DNA of 64,000 nucleotides, taken from Kitasatospora sp. NBC_00374 (GTDB lineage: Bacteria > Actinomycetota > Actinomycetes > Streptomycetales > Streptomycetaceae). Location of the stretch: positions 6,307,001-6,371,000 of the forward strand of contig NZ_CP107964.1 of the NCBI RefSeq assembly GCF_041434935.1, given 5' to 3'. The notes beneath the pieces are model-generated. The model was not told where the DNA came from and made no database searches. It saw only the letters and a program-made list of their open reading frames with translations. Every line of letters starts with the position of its first letter. The stretch's first letter is position 1. The position numbers and the translations under genes are program-made. Of the stretch, positions 17,663 through 26,270 are shown piece by piece.

Positions 17663-20023
17663 ATGTCGCAGTCGTCGTGGAGCGAGTACAAGCCGGGGAG
17701 TTCCTTCCCGGGGGTGATCGGCCGGACCACGCAGGAGTCGGTTCCGGCGTGGCCGCAGCCGGTGCGGGCGGTGCCGGGTGCACCGAACGTGGTGTTCATC
17801 GTGTTGGACGACACCGGGTTCGGGCAGTTCGGCTGTTACGGCAGCCCGATCGAGACGCCGAACCTGGACGGGCTGGCAGCGGGCGGGCTGCTCTACAGCA
17901 ACATGCACACCACCGCGTTGTGCTCGCCGTCGCGCTCGTGCATCGTGACGGGCCGTAATCACCACGCGAACGGCATGGCGGCGATCACGGAGCTCGCCAC
18001 CGGGTTTCCCGGGTACAACGGGCAGATCCCGTTCGAGAACGGGTTCCTGTCGGAGATGCTGCTCCAGCACGGCTACAACACGTACATGGTCGGCAAGTGG
18101 CACCTGATGCCCTCGGAGCAGGAGTCGGCTGCGGGGCCGTACGACCGGTGGCCGCTGGGGCGCGGCTTCGAGCGGTTCTACGGCTTCCTCGGCGGGGACT
18201 CCAGTCAGTGGTACCCGGACCTGGTGTACGACAACCACCAGGTCGAGCAGCCGGCGACGCCGGAGGAGGGCTACCACCTGACCGAGGACCTGGCCCAGCG
18301 GGCGATGTCGTTCATCGCGGACGCCAAGCAGGTCGCCCCGGACAAGCCGTTCTACCTGCACCTGTGCCCTGGCGCGACGCACGCCCCGCACCACGTGCCG
18401 AAGGAGTGGGCGGACCGCTACCGGGGCCGGTTCGACGACGGCTGGGACGCCTACCGCGACCACACCTTCGACCGGCAGAAGCAGCTCGGCATCGTGCCGC
18501 CGGACGCCGAGCTGTCCGCGCACGACCCGGACGTGCCGGCGTGGGAGTCGCTGACGCCCGGCGCACGGCGGCTGGCCACGCGGATGATGGAGGTCTACGC
18601 CGGGTTCCTGTCGCACACCGATCACCAGATCGGGCGGCTGCTGGACTTCCTGAAGGAGACCGGCGAGTTCGACAACACGCTGGTCATGGTGGTCTCCGAC
18701 AACGGCGCGAGCGCCGAGGGCGGGGTCACCGGCACCACCAACGAGCTGCAGTTCTTCAACAACGCGCCGGAGTCGCTGGAGGAGAGTCTGGCGCGGATCG
18801 ACGAGATCGGCGGCCCGACCACGTTCAACCACTACCCGTGGGGCTGGACCTGGGCGGGCAACACCCCGTTCCGGCGGTGGAAGCGGGAGACCTACCGCGG
18901 CGGCGTCAGCGACCCCTTCCTGGTCCACTGGCCCGCGGGCATCAAGGCCCGCGGCGAGATCCGCCACCAGTTCGCGCACATCATCGACATGGTCCCGACC
19001 GTGCTCGACGTGTTGGGCATCGAGCCGCCCGCCACCATCCGCGGGGTCACCCAGTCGCCCCTGCACGGGGTCAGCTTCGCGCACACCTTCGACGATCCTG
19101 CCGCCCCGACCCGCCACCGTACTCAGTACTACGAGATGTTCGGCCACCGGGCGATCGACCATGACGGCTGGCGCGCGGTCTGCCCCTGGCCCGGCCCCAA
19201 CTTCGCCGAGGCCGAACGTCCGTTCGGCACCCCGATCACCATGGCGGACCTGGACGACCTCGACGCCCACCACTGGGAGCTGTACCACGTCGAGGAGGAC
19301 GTCGCCGAGACCACGAATCTCGCCGAGGAGCACCGCAGCAAACTGATCGAGATGATCGCCCTGTGGTACGTGGAGGCCGGCCGGTACAACGTGCTGCCGA
19401 TCGACGGCAGCGCCCTCGAGCGCCTGATGCTCGAGCGCCCGCAGATCACCGAGGACCGCACCAGCTACACCTTCCGGCCCGACACCCAGGTCCTGCCGGC
19501 CGCCGTCGCCCCCCGGGTCCTGAACCGCCCGCACAGCGTCACCGCCGACGTGGAGATCCCGCCCGGCGGCGCGGAGGGCGTCCTGCTCTGCCAGGGCACC
19601 AACGCCGGTGGCTGGACCCTCTACGTCAAGGACAACCACCTGCACTACGCCCACAACTACGTCCAGCGCACCCTGCACCACGTGGCCTCCACCGAGCCGC
19701 TGCCCGAGGGCCGGCACGCGCTGCGCTTCGAGTTCGAACCCACCGGAGCCCCGGACATCGCCCACGGCAAGGGCGCACCCGGCCGCGCCCAGCTGTACGT
19801 CGACGGCCGCCTGGTCGGCGAGACCGAGATGCCGTTCACCACCCCGGTCGCCTTCAACCCCGGCGGGATGTGCTGCGGCGCCAACCCCGGCTCCGCCGTC
19901 ACCCCCGACTACCGAGCGCCGTTCCGCTTCAGCGGCACCCTGCACAGCGTCACCGTCGACATGTCCGGCGACCTGATCGTCGACGCCCCCAGCGAGATGC
20001 GCATGCACATGGCCCGCCAGTGA
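17663..20023 (+). CDS. Arylsulfatase (type I, formylglycine-dependent)
   Basis: A 786-residue type I sulfatase hydrolysing sulfate esters. The metal-binding start NVVFIVLDDTGFGQFG, the Cys-type maturation site CSPSR (Cys87, to be oxidised to formylglycine), GKWHL and SDNGAS are all present. The roughly 200-residue C-terminal part is a beta-rich extension as in large arylsulfatases. No signal peptide is seen, so it is probably cytoplasmic. GGAGG lies before the ATG. No formylglycine-generating enzyme is in the window. It neighbours the fucose locus, so desulfation of sulfated glycan fragments is possible, but it lacks the shared operator motif and points the other way. Confidence 0.93.
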   Translation: MSQSSWSEYKPGSSFPGVIGRTTQESVPAWPQPVRAVPGAPNVVFIVLDDTGFGQFGCYGSPIETPNLDGLAAGGLLYSNMHTTALCSPSRSCIVTGRNHHANGMAAITELATGFPGYNGQIPFENGFLSEMLLQHGYNTYMVGKWHLMPSEQESAAGPYDRWPLGRGFERFYGFLGGDSSQWYPDLVYDNHQVEQPATPEEGYHLTEDLAQRAMSFIADAKQVAPDKPFYLHLCPGATHAPHHVPKEWADRYRGRFDDGWDAYRDHTFDRQKQLGIVPPDAELSAHDPDVPAWESLTPGARRLATRMMEVYAGFLSHTDHQIGRLLDFLKETGEFDNTLVMVVSDNGASAEGGVTGTTNELQFFNNAPESLEESLARIDEIGGPTTFNHYPWGWTWAGNTPFRRWKRETYRGGVSDPFLVHWPAGIKARGEIRHQFAHIIDMVPTVLDVLGIEPPATIRGVTQSPLHGVSFAHTFDDPAAPTRHRTQYYEMFGHRAIDHDGWRAVCPWPGPNFAEAERPFGTPITMADLDDLDAHHWELYHVEEDVAETTNLAEEHRSKLIEMIALWYVEAGRYNVLPIDGSALERLMLERPQITEDRTSYTFRPDTQVLPAAVAPRVLNRPHSVTADVEIPPGGAEGVLLCQGTNAGGWTLYVKDNHLHYAHNYVQRTLHHVASTEPLPEGRHALRFEFEPTGAPDIAHGKGAPGRAQLYVDGRLVGETEMPFTTPVAFNPGGMCCGANPGSAVTPDYRAPFRFSGTLHSVTVDMSGDLIVDAPSEMRMHMARQ

Positions 20024-20050
20024 GGCCCGCCCGACCGGGCCTGCCACTGG

Positions 20051-20491
20051 TCAGGCGACGCCGTCCAGCAGCAGGCCCAGCCGGATGTCGAACCAGGCCC
20101 GCTCCTGCCGCCACCCGAGCGCGGCGCCCACCAGCAGCCGGCTCAGCCCGTCGACGGTGAGCGCCCGCCAGCGGCAGCCGTTCAGGACCTCGACGAGTGC
20201 CTCGACGCACTCGTCCTGCGGGCTCGCCCCCGTCCGCGGGCCGGGGAGGCGGAACGAGCCCGAATCACCGCCGTCCATGGCGGCCACCGCACGGCGGCAG
20301 ACCAGCCCGGTGGTGAAGGACCGCCACGCGAAGGGCTCCAGCGCCGCACGGACCGCGACGACCCGCACATCGCCGACCGGGACCGACACCGCCATCGCGA
20401 CCACCTCACCCGGGAAGAACAACCGACTCCGAGTGTCACACGCACCCACGACGTCCGAGCAGAACTGGCCGGGCACCGCGTCCAGTGACAC
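20051..20491 (-). CDS. Hypothetical protein (146 aa)
   Basis: A GTG start lies five bases after the stop of the lactonase gene on the same strand, so this would be the last gene of the fucose operon. The protein is soluble, begins SLDAVPGQFCSDVVG and ends GWRQERAWFDIRLGLLLDG. No family was recognised. The start is uncertain: an internal ATG (MAVSVPVGD) is preceded by GAGGTG and would give a shorter protein. Confidence 0.45.
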   Translation of the reverse strand: MSLDAVPGQFCSDVVGACDTRSRLFFPGEVVAMAVSVPVGDVRVVAVRAALEPFAWRSFTTGLVCRRAVAAMDGGDSGSFRLPGPRTGASPQDECVEALVEVLNGCRWRALTVDGLSRLLVGAALGWRQERAWFDIRLGLLLDGVA

Positions 20492-20495
20492 GGGG

Positions 20496-21344
20496 CTACG
20501 GCAGGGGCAGGGTGTAGACGCGGGCGGCGGTGCGGCGGAAGACGGCGTCCTTCTCGTCCGGGCTCAGTGCCTGCGTGAGCCGCTCGGTGATCCGGACGAC
20601 GTCTGCGTAGTCGGCCTCCAGGGTCGATACGGGCCAGTCGGAGCCGAACATCAGACGCTGCGGGCCGAAGGCGTCCAGCGCGGTGTCGGCGTAGGGGCGC
20701 AGGTCCTCGATCCGCCAGGTGTGCGCAGTGGCTTCGGTGAGCAGGCCGGAGAGCTTGCAGGCGGTGTTGGGGAGCGCTGCCAGCCGGCGCAGGTCGTCCG
20801 CCCAGGGGTGGAGCGGTCCGGTCGCGACGGGGGGTTTGCCCAGGTGGTCGAGGACGAAGGTCAGCTCGGTCAGGCTCGCCGCCGCGGCGATCGCGGCGGG
20901 CAGGTGGTGCGGCTTGACGACGAGGTCGTAGGCGAGGCCGGCCGCGGCGACCGCGAGCAGGCCGCGCCGGACGTCCTGGCGCAGCAGCCACCGGGGGTCG
21001 GGTTCTTCCTGCACCTGGTGGCGGATGGCGACCAGGTGCTCTCCGCCGGGTCCTTCACGGAGGGCGGCGAGGGTGTCGGCGACGTCGGGCGCGGTCAGGT
21101 CCGTCCAGCCGACGACTCCGGCGACGAGGTCGCTGCCGGCCGCCACGGCCAGTAGCTCGGGTGTCTCCTCGGGCACGCAGACGGTCTGCACCGCCACCGT
21201 GGAGGTGACCCCGGCCGCCCGGGCCCCGGGTTCGAGGTCGGCGACGGAGAAGGAGCGGGCGAGGGGTGCGAGCCTGTCGCCGGCGATCCAGTCCTGCTGT
21301 CGGGCCGTCAGGTCCCAGATGTGGTGGTGCGCGTCGATGATCAC
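20496..21344 (-). CDS. Amidohydrolase, probable L-fuconolactonase
   Basis: A 282-residue amidohydrolase-2 protein with the metal-binding DAHHHIWD at the N-terminus, DHLGKP in the middle and FGSDWPV near the end. This is the pattern of the COG3618 sugar-lactonase group that includes L-fucono- and L-rhamnono-lactonases. Hydrolysis of L-fuconolactone to L-fuconate follows from its place beside the fuconate dehydratase. The GTG start overlaps the mutarotase stop (GTGA). Confidence 0.87.
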   Translation of the reverse strand: MIIDAHHHIWDLTARQQDWIAGDRLAPLARSFSVADLEPGARAAGVTSTVAVQTVCVPEETPELLAVAAGSDLVAGVVGWTDLTAPDVADTLAALREGPGGEHLVAIRHQVQEEPDPRWLLRQDVRRGLLAVAAAGLAYDLVVKPHHLPAAIAAAASLTELTFVLDHLGKPPVATGPLHPWADDLRRLAALPNTACKLSGLLTEATAHTWRIEDLRPYADTALDAFGPQRLMFGSDWPVSTLEADYADVVRITERLTQALSPDEKDAVFRRTAARVYTLPLP

Positions 21345-21652
21345 AGCTGCCAGATCACCGGGAGTGCGGCGGCCCCGCCGTCGGCGGAGTAGTCGTGGAC
21401 GACGTCCAGCAGGTCGGCCATCCGTGCCTGCCAGGCGATGTTGACCGGCAGTGCCTCCAGTGCGGCGAGCACGGCGGCGTAGTCGTCGGCGTCCAGCAGG
21501 TGGAAGAGGTCGGTGCCGGAGCGCCAGATGGTCCAGGAGGTGACCCCGGCTGCGCGGATGGCGGCGGTGAGCTCCGCCGGGACCTCGCGGTGGGCGGCCT
21601 CGTACTCCTCGATGCGGTCGGGGCGGACGCGGGTGTGCAGGGCGACTCTCAT
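21341..21652 (-). CDS. L-rhamnose/L-fucose mutarotase (RhaM family)
   Basis: A 103-residue protein of the RhaM (DUF718) family. The conserved N-terminal pattern RVALHTRVRPDRIEEYEAAH, the TSWTIWRSGTDLFHLLD core with the His, and a terminal W-rich segment are visible. It interconverts the anomers of the incoming 6-deoxyhexose before oxidation. L-fucose is inferred from the neighbouring enzymes; L-rhamnose cannot be excluded. It overlaps lutC upstream and the lactonase downstream by four bases each. Confidence 0.85.
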   Translation of the reverse strand: MRVALHTRVRPDRIEEYEAAHREVPAELTAAIRAAGVTSWTIWRSGTDLFHLLDADDYAAVLAALEALPVNIAWQARMADLLDVVHDYSADGGAAALPVIWQL

Positions 21653-22287
21653 GAGGTCTCCGTGAGGATGAGGACGTCGAGGGTACGGGGACCGTGCACT
21701 CCTTCGACCCGGTCGAGCTCGATGTCGCTGGTGGCGGACGGACCGGAGACGAAGGTCAGTGGTCGCGCCGGGTCGAGCCGGGCGAGGGCTTCGGGGACGT
21801 CGCCGACGATCTGCTCCGCTCGGACGACGCACAGGTGGTAGTCGGGCAGCAGTGTCAGGGCCCGCCGGCCCTGGCCGGGCCCGGCGTCGAGCACGATGGT
21901 GCCGGTGACGGCGATGCCGAGCGCGGCCGTGGTCAGCACGGCGCCGACGGCGTCGAGTCGGGCGACGCCCAGCGGCGGATCGTCGCGCAGCCAGGTCCGG
22001 TCGCCGGCGGGAAGCCACTGCGGCGGGAAGCCGTCCGGCACCACGGCCCGGGTCAGCCCGCGTCCGGCGATGGTGCGGCCGATCACCTCGGCGGCCTGCG
22101 TGACGTCCGCCCGCACCACGGTGGCGCGGTAGTCGGCGACCCGTTCGGCGAACAGGTCGACGAGGTCGCCCTCGGCGTGGCTGCGCCGGTAGTCGCGAGG
22201 TACGGGAACGTCCTGCGGACTCTCGGTGGTGGGTACGTCCGTCAGCGCGGCCCTGATCCGACCGAGTACGTTCTCGCGGCTGCTCAT
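21649..22287 (-). CDS. lutC: Lactate utilization protein C (LUD domain)
   Basis: A 212-residue LUD-domain protein, a subunit of the LutABC L-lactate-oxidising complex. It shows the N-terminal helical SSRENVLGRIRAAL segment, and the conserved C-terminal TGTIVLDAGPGQGRRALTLLPDYHLCV block. It overlaps lutB upstream by four bases and the mutarotase gene downstream, so lactate oxidation is embedded within the sugar operon rather than merely adjacent. Confidence 0.92.
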   Translation of the reverse strand: MSSRENVLGRIRAALTDVPTTESPQDVPVPRDYRRSHAEGDLVDLFAERVADYRATVVRADVTQAAEVIGRTIAGRGLTRAVVPDGFPPQWLPAGDRTWLRDDPPLGVARLDAVGAVLTTAALGIAVTGTIVLDAGPGQGRRALTLLPDYHLCVVRAEQIVGDVPEALARLDPARPLTFVSGPSATSDIELDRVEGVHGPRTLDVLILTETS

Positions 22288-23771
22288 CCCTGCTCTCCCT
22301 CACGGTTCTTGCGCCACCAGGTGCGGAACGACTCGGTCGGCGGTGCGGGCGTGTCGCGGCTGTCGGACCAGCCGCGGAACGGTCCGGGCAGCCGTCCGAT
22401 CCGGCCGCGCCGGGCGAGCGCCCGGCCACCGAGCGCGGCCGCCCGCTGGGCGTACCCGAGCCGGGCGGGCGAGACGAGGACGGCGGTGGCGGCCTTCATG
22501 GCCAGCGCCTCCGGGCTCGGCAGGCGGCGGCCCGCGCGCTTGGCCTCGACCACCTCGGCCCGCAGATGCGTGAGGACCTCGGGAATGTTGATCTTCACAG
22601 GGCAGGCGTCGTAACAGGCCCCGCAGAGCGTGGAGGCGAACGGCAGCGAGGCCGCGTGCTCCACACCGACCAGTTGCGGGGTGAGTACCGCGCCGATCGG
22701 CCCCGGGTAGACGGAGCCGTAGGCGTGGCCGCCGGTGCGCTCGTAGACGGGACAGACGTTGAGGCAGGCGGAGCAGCGGATGCAGTTCAGCGCCTGGCGG
22801 CCGACGGTGTCGGCCAGGGTGTCGCTGCGCCCGTTGTCGAGCAGGACGAGGTGGAAGGCGCGCGGTCCGTCACCCGGGGTGACGCCGGTCCACATGGACG
22901 TGTACGGGTTCATCCGCTCGCCGGTGGAGGAGCGCGGGAGCAGCTGGAGGAAGACCTCCAGGTCGCGCCAGCTCGGCAGCACCTTCTCGATGCCCATGAC
23001 CGTGATCAGCGTCTCGGGCAGGGTCAGGCACATCCGCCCGTTGCCCTCGGACTCCACGACGGCGACGGTGCCGGTGTCCGCACAGGCGAAGTTGGCTCCC
23101 GACACCGCGACCTTCGCGCGGAGGAACTTCTCCCGCAGGTGCAGCCGGGCCGCCTCGGCGAGCGCCGCCGGGTCATCGGTGAGCCCTTCGGGTGCGGGGC
23201 GGCCCCAGCGGGCCATCTCGGTGGCGAACAGGTCGCGGATCTCGGCGCGGCCCAGGTGGATCGCCGGGACGAGGATGTGCGAGGGGCGGTCGTCGGCGAG
23301 CTGGACGATCAGCTCGGCCAGGTCGGTCTCGTACGCGGCGATGCCGGCCTCGGCGAGGGCCTCGTTGAGCCCGATCTCCTGGGTGGCCATGGACTTGATC
23401 TTGACGACCTCACGCGTTTCGTCGTCACGGCCGCCGGTGGCCCGGACCAGCTCGGTGACGATCCGGTTCGCCTCGGCGGCGTCGGCGGCCCAGTGCACCA
23501 CGCCGCCCGCCCGGGTCACCGACTCCTCCAACCGCAGGAGATGGACGTCGAGATGGCGCAGTGTCCGCCGCTTGACGGCCTCGCCGGCGGCCCGCAGGTC
23601 CTCCCAGTCGTCCAGCTCCCCGGTGACCTGGAGGCGCTTGTCGCGGATGGTGGTGGTCGCCCTGCGGAGGTTGGTCCGCAGTCGGGTGTCCGCGAGCGCG
23701 GTGCGGGCGGCATCGGGGAAGGCCGGGCTGCCGAGGAAGACCACGCCGCGGCCGTCCATGGTGCCGCTCAT
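22284..23771 (-). CDS. lutB: Lactate utilization protein B (iron-sulfur)
   Basis: A 495-residue protein with the LUD domain (VKIKSMATQEIGLN, ADTGTVAVVESEGNGRM) and two 4Fe-4S motifs in the C-terminal third, CIRCSACLNVCPVY and CGACYDACPVKI. It is the electron-transfer core of LutABC, which oxidises L-lactate to pyruvate. The ATG at 23771 overlaps the lutA stop. In-frame sequence upstream of that ATG is the end of lutA read in another frame. Confidence 0.95.
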   Translation of the reverse strand: MSGTMDGRGVVFLGSPAFPDAARTALADTRLRTNLRRATTTIRDKRLQVTGELDDWEDLRAAGEAVKRRTLRHLDVHLLRLEESVTRAGGVVHWAADAAEANRIVTELVRATGGRDDETREVVKIKSMATQEIGLNEALAEAGIAAYETDLAELIVQLADDRPSHILVPAIHLGRAEIRDLFATEMARWGRPAPEGLTDDPAALAEAARLHLREKFLRAKVAVSGANFACADTGTVAVVESEGNGRMCLTLPETLITVMGIEKVLPSWRDLEVFLQLLPRSSTGERMNPYTSMWTGVTPGDGPRAFHLVLLDNGRSDTLADTVGRQALNCIRCSACLNVCPVYERTGGHAYGSVYPGPIGAVLTPQLVGVEHAASLPFASTLCGACYDACPVKINIPEVLTHLRAEVVEAKRAGRRLPSPEALAMKAATAVLVSPARLGYAQRAAALGGRALARRGRIGRLPGPFRGWSDSRDTPAPPTESFRTWWRKNREGEQG

Positions 23772-24508
23772 CGCGGGTCCCCTTCGGTGGATGCCAGGAT
23801 CTCGGCCAGATGCATGGTCCGTACCGCCGAGCCCTGGCGGGAGAGTCCGCCGCCGATGTGCATCAGGCAGGAGTTGTCCGCCGCGCACAGCACGTCCGCG
23901 CCCGTCGAGGTGACCTCGCCCGTCTTGTCGGCGAGCATGGCGGCGGAGGTGTCCGCGTTCTTGACGGCGAACGTCCCGCCGAAGCCGCAGCAGGAGTCGG
24001 GCCGTTCCAGGTCGACCAGCTCCAGGCCGCGCACCGCGCGCAGCAGCCGTTCGGGCCGGTCGCCCAGCCGCAGCCCGCGCAGGGAGTGGCAGGTCGGGTG
24101 GTAGGCGACGCGGTGCGGGAAGGCGGCGCCGACGTCGGTCACTCCGAGGACGTCGGTCAGGAACTCGGTGAACTCGTGGACCTTGGGCACCAGTTCGCCG
24201 ACCTCGCGCCGCAGCTGGTCGTCGCCGTACTGGTCGGCGAGTACCGGGTGGCTGTCCCGGACCATGCCGGCGCAGGACGCCGACGGGGTCACCACCGCGT
24301 CGTATCCGCCGAACGTGCGCACGAAGCCGGCCACCAGCGGCATCGCTTCCGGCCGGTAGCCGGTGTTGAAGTGCATCTGCCCGCAGCAGGTCTGGGACGG
24401 GGGGAACTCGACGGTGTGGCCGAGCCGCTCCAGGAGGTGGACGACGGCCTTGCCGGTGTCGGGGAAGAGCGTGTCGTTGAAGCAGGTGATGAAGAGGGCG
24501 ATGCGCAT
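23768..24508 (-). CDS. lutA: Lactate utilization protein A (CCG-domain Fe-S subunit)
   Basis: A 246-residue protein with two cysteine-rich CCG domains: QTCCGQ with PSASCAGM in the first half, and HPTCHSLRGL with DSCCGFGG in the second. This is the LutA/GlpC-like arrangement. It starts within the stop of the aldo/keto reductase gene (TGATG). Together with lutB and lutC it removes L-lactate, the expected three-carbon product of fucose cleavage. Confidence 0.94.
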   Translation of the reverse strand: MRIALFITCFNDTLFPDTGKAVVHLLERLGHTVEFPPSQTCCGQMHFNTGYRPEAMPLVAGFVRTFGGYDAVVTPSASCAGMVRDSHPVLADQYGDDQLRREVGELVPKVHEFTEFLTDVLGVTDVGAAFPHRVAYHPTCHSLRGLRLGDRPERLLRAVRGLELVDLERPDSCCGFGGTFAVKNADTSAAMLADKTGEVTSTGADVLCAADNSCLMHIGGGLSRQGSAVRTMHLAEILASTEGDPR

Positions 24509-25500
24509 CACGTGCCGTCCTTCGGTACCGGGACGCCGGCCGGCAGCAGCCCCGAGGTCTTCAGCTCGTCCCACAGGCCGGGCGGGATCGGGAGGCCGAA
24601 CTGCCGTGCGGCGTCGGTGATTTCTTCGGCGTTGCGGGCGCCGACCAGCACACCGGCCACCGCCGGGTGGCCGAAGGCGAACCGGACGGCGGCGGCCCGC
24701 AGCGGCACGCCGTGCCGCGCGCACACCTCCTGCATGCGCAGCGCGCGCTCCACCAACTCCGGTGCGGCGGCGGCGTAGTCGAAGGTCGCTCCAGGCCGCG
24801 GATCGGCCAGCAGGCCGGAGTTGAAGACCCCGCCGATCACCACCGAGACGCCCCGCTCGGATGCCGCCGGCAGCAGGTCGGCCAGCGCCGACTGGTCCAG
24901 GAGCGTGTAGCGCCCGGCCAGCAGCACCACGTCGACATCCGTCTCGCGGACGACGCGGGTGAGCGCGGCGGACTGGTTCATGCCCGCGCCGATCGCTCCG
25001 ATCACGCCTTCGGAGCGCAGCTGATCCAGCGCCGGGTAGGCCTCGGTGAGAGCCTGGTCGAGGTGGTCGTCCGGGTCGTGGAGGTAGACCGTGTCGACGC
25101 GGTCCGTCCCCAGGCGCAGCAGGCTCTGCTCCAGGCCGCGCCGTACGCCGTCGGCGCTGAAGTCCCACCGGCGTCGGTGTGTGGCCGGGACGGCGAAGCC
25201 GTGGGCGAGGTCGTCACCGGCGGGCTCGGAGACGGGATCCAGCAGTCGGCCGACCTTGGTGGAGAGCTGGTACTCCGCGCGGGGACGGCCGTGCAGGGCC
25301 GTTCCCAACCGTCGCTCGGACAGGCCGAGTCCGTAGTGGGGGGCTGTGTCGAAGGTGCGGATGCCGGCCGTCCAGGCGGCGTCGACCGCCGCGGCGGCGG
25401 TGGCGTCGTCGACCGCGGTGAAGAGGTTGCCGATCGCCGCGCCGCCGAAGGAGAGGCGGGTGGTGGTGACGGCGCTGCGGCCGAGCCGGACGTGGTGCAT
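24508..25500 (-). CDS. Aldo/keto reductase, probable L-fucose 1-dehydrogenase
   Basis: A 330-residue aldo/keto reductase. The catalytic Tyr region FDTAPHYGLGLSERRLG, the Asp in FDTAPHYG, the Lys in STKVGRLL and the His in YLHDPDDH are all seen. Members of this subgroup are annotated as D-threo-aldose/L-fucose 1-dehydrogenases. It would oxidise L-fucose to L-fuconolactone, the first committed step, feeding the lactonase in the same operon. The ATG at 25500 is 11 bases past the SDR stop. Confidence 0.88.
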   Translation of the reverse strand: MHHVRLGRSAVTTTRLSFGGAAIGNLFTAVDDATAAAAVDAAWTAGIRTFDTAPHYGLGLSERRLGTALHGRPRAEYQLSTKVGRLLDPVSEPAGDDLAHGFAVPATHRRRWDFSADGVRRGLEQSLLRLGTDRVDTVYLHDPDDHLDQALTEAYPALDQLRSEGVIGAIGAGMNQSAALTRVVRETDVDVVLLAGRYTLLDQSALADLLPAASERGVSVVIGGVFNSGLLADPRPGATFDYAAAAPELVERALRMQEVCARHGVPLRAAAVRFAFGHPAVAGVLVGARNAEEITDAARQFGLPIPPGLWDELKTSGLLPAGVPVPKDGT

Positions 25501-25511
25501 GGGCGTCGTCC

Positions 25512-26270
25512 TCACTGTCCGGCCGGGCGCAGCCGGAGTCCGGCCATGCCGCCGTCGACGGCGAGCGCCGTGCCGGTGACGGATGCGGCGGCGGGGGAGG
25601 CCAGGTAGGCGATGGCGGCTGCGACCTCCTCGGCGGTGACCAGGCGTCCGGTGGGCTGGCGGGCGTCGAGCGCGGCGCGCTCGGCGGCCGGGTCGGTGGC
25701 CGCGTCCAGCAGGCGGCCGACCCATGGCGTGTCCACCGTACCCGGATTGACGCAGTTGACCCGGATGCCCTCGCGGACGTGGTCGGCGGCCATCGCCAGC
25801 GTGAGTGAGAGGACCGCGCCCTTGCTGGCCGAGTACAGCGCGCGCTGCGGCAGCCCGGCGGTGGCGGCGATGGAGCAGGTGTTGACCACGGAGGCGAAGG
25901 CGGAACCACGCAGGTAGGGCAGCGCGGCCCTGGTGGTGCGGACGATGCCGAGTACGTTGACGTCCAGCACTCGGTGCCACACCTCGTCGGGGTTGTCCTC
26001 GACGGTGCCTGCCGCGCCGATGCCCGCGTTGTTCACGAGGATGTCGATGCCACCCAGCCGTTCGGCGGCCTCGCGGACGGCGCTGCGCACCGAGGCGTCG
26101 TCGGCCAGGTCGGCCTTGAAGCCGTGCAGGGGCGGCCGCAGCCCGCCGGGGTCGAGGTCGAGCACGGCGACGTCGGCGCCGCGCTCGCCGAGCAGCCGCG
26201 CGGTGGCCAGGCCGATGCCGGAGGCGCCGCCGGTGACCAGGGCGGTGAGCCCGTCGAGGTCGAGGGTCAT
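25512..26270 (-). CDS. SDR oxidoreductase, probable 2-keto-3-deoxy-L-fuconate dehydrogenase
   Basis: A 252-residue classical short-chain dehydrogenase: TGGASGIG cofactor loop, an Asp after the second strand (AVLDLD, favouring NAD), NNAG, and the YSASKG catalytic pair. In the Xanthomonas-type L-fucose pathway an SDR oxidises 2-keto-3-deoxy-L-fuconate to the 2,4-diketo acid, which is the step missing between the neighbouring dehydratase and FAH hydrolase. Start overlaps the dehydratase stop by four bases. Confidence 0.88.
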   Translation of the reverse strand: MTLDLDGLTALVTGGASGIGLATARLLGERGADVAVLDLDPGGLRPPLHGFKADLADDASVRSAVREAAERLGGIDILVNNAGIGAAGTVEDNPDEVWHRVLDVNVLGIVRTTRAALPYLRGSAFASVVNTCSIAATAGLPQRALYSASKGAVLSLTLAMAADHVREGIRVNCVNPGTVDTPWVGRLLDAATDPAAERAALDARQPTGRLVTAEEVAAAIAYLASPAAASVTGTALAVDGGMAGLRLRPAGQ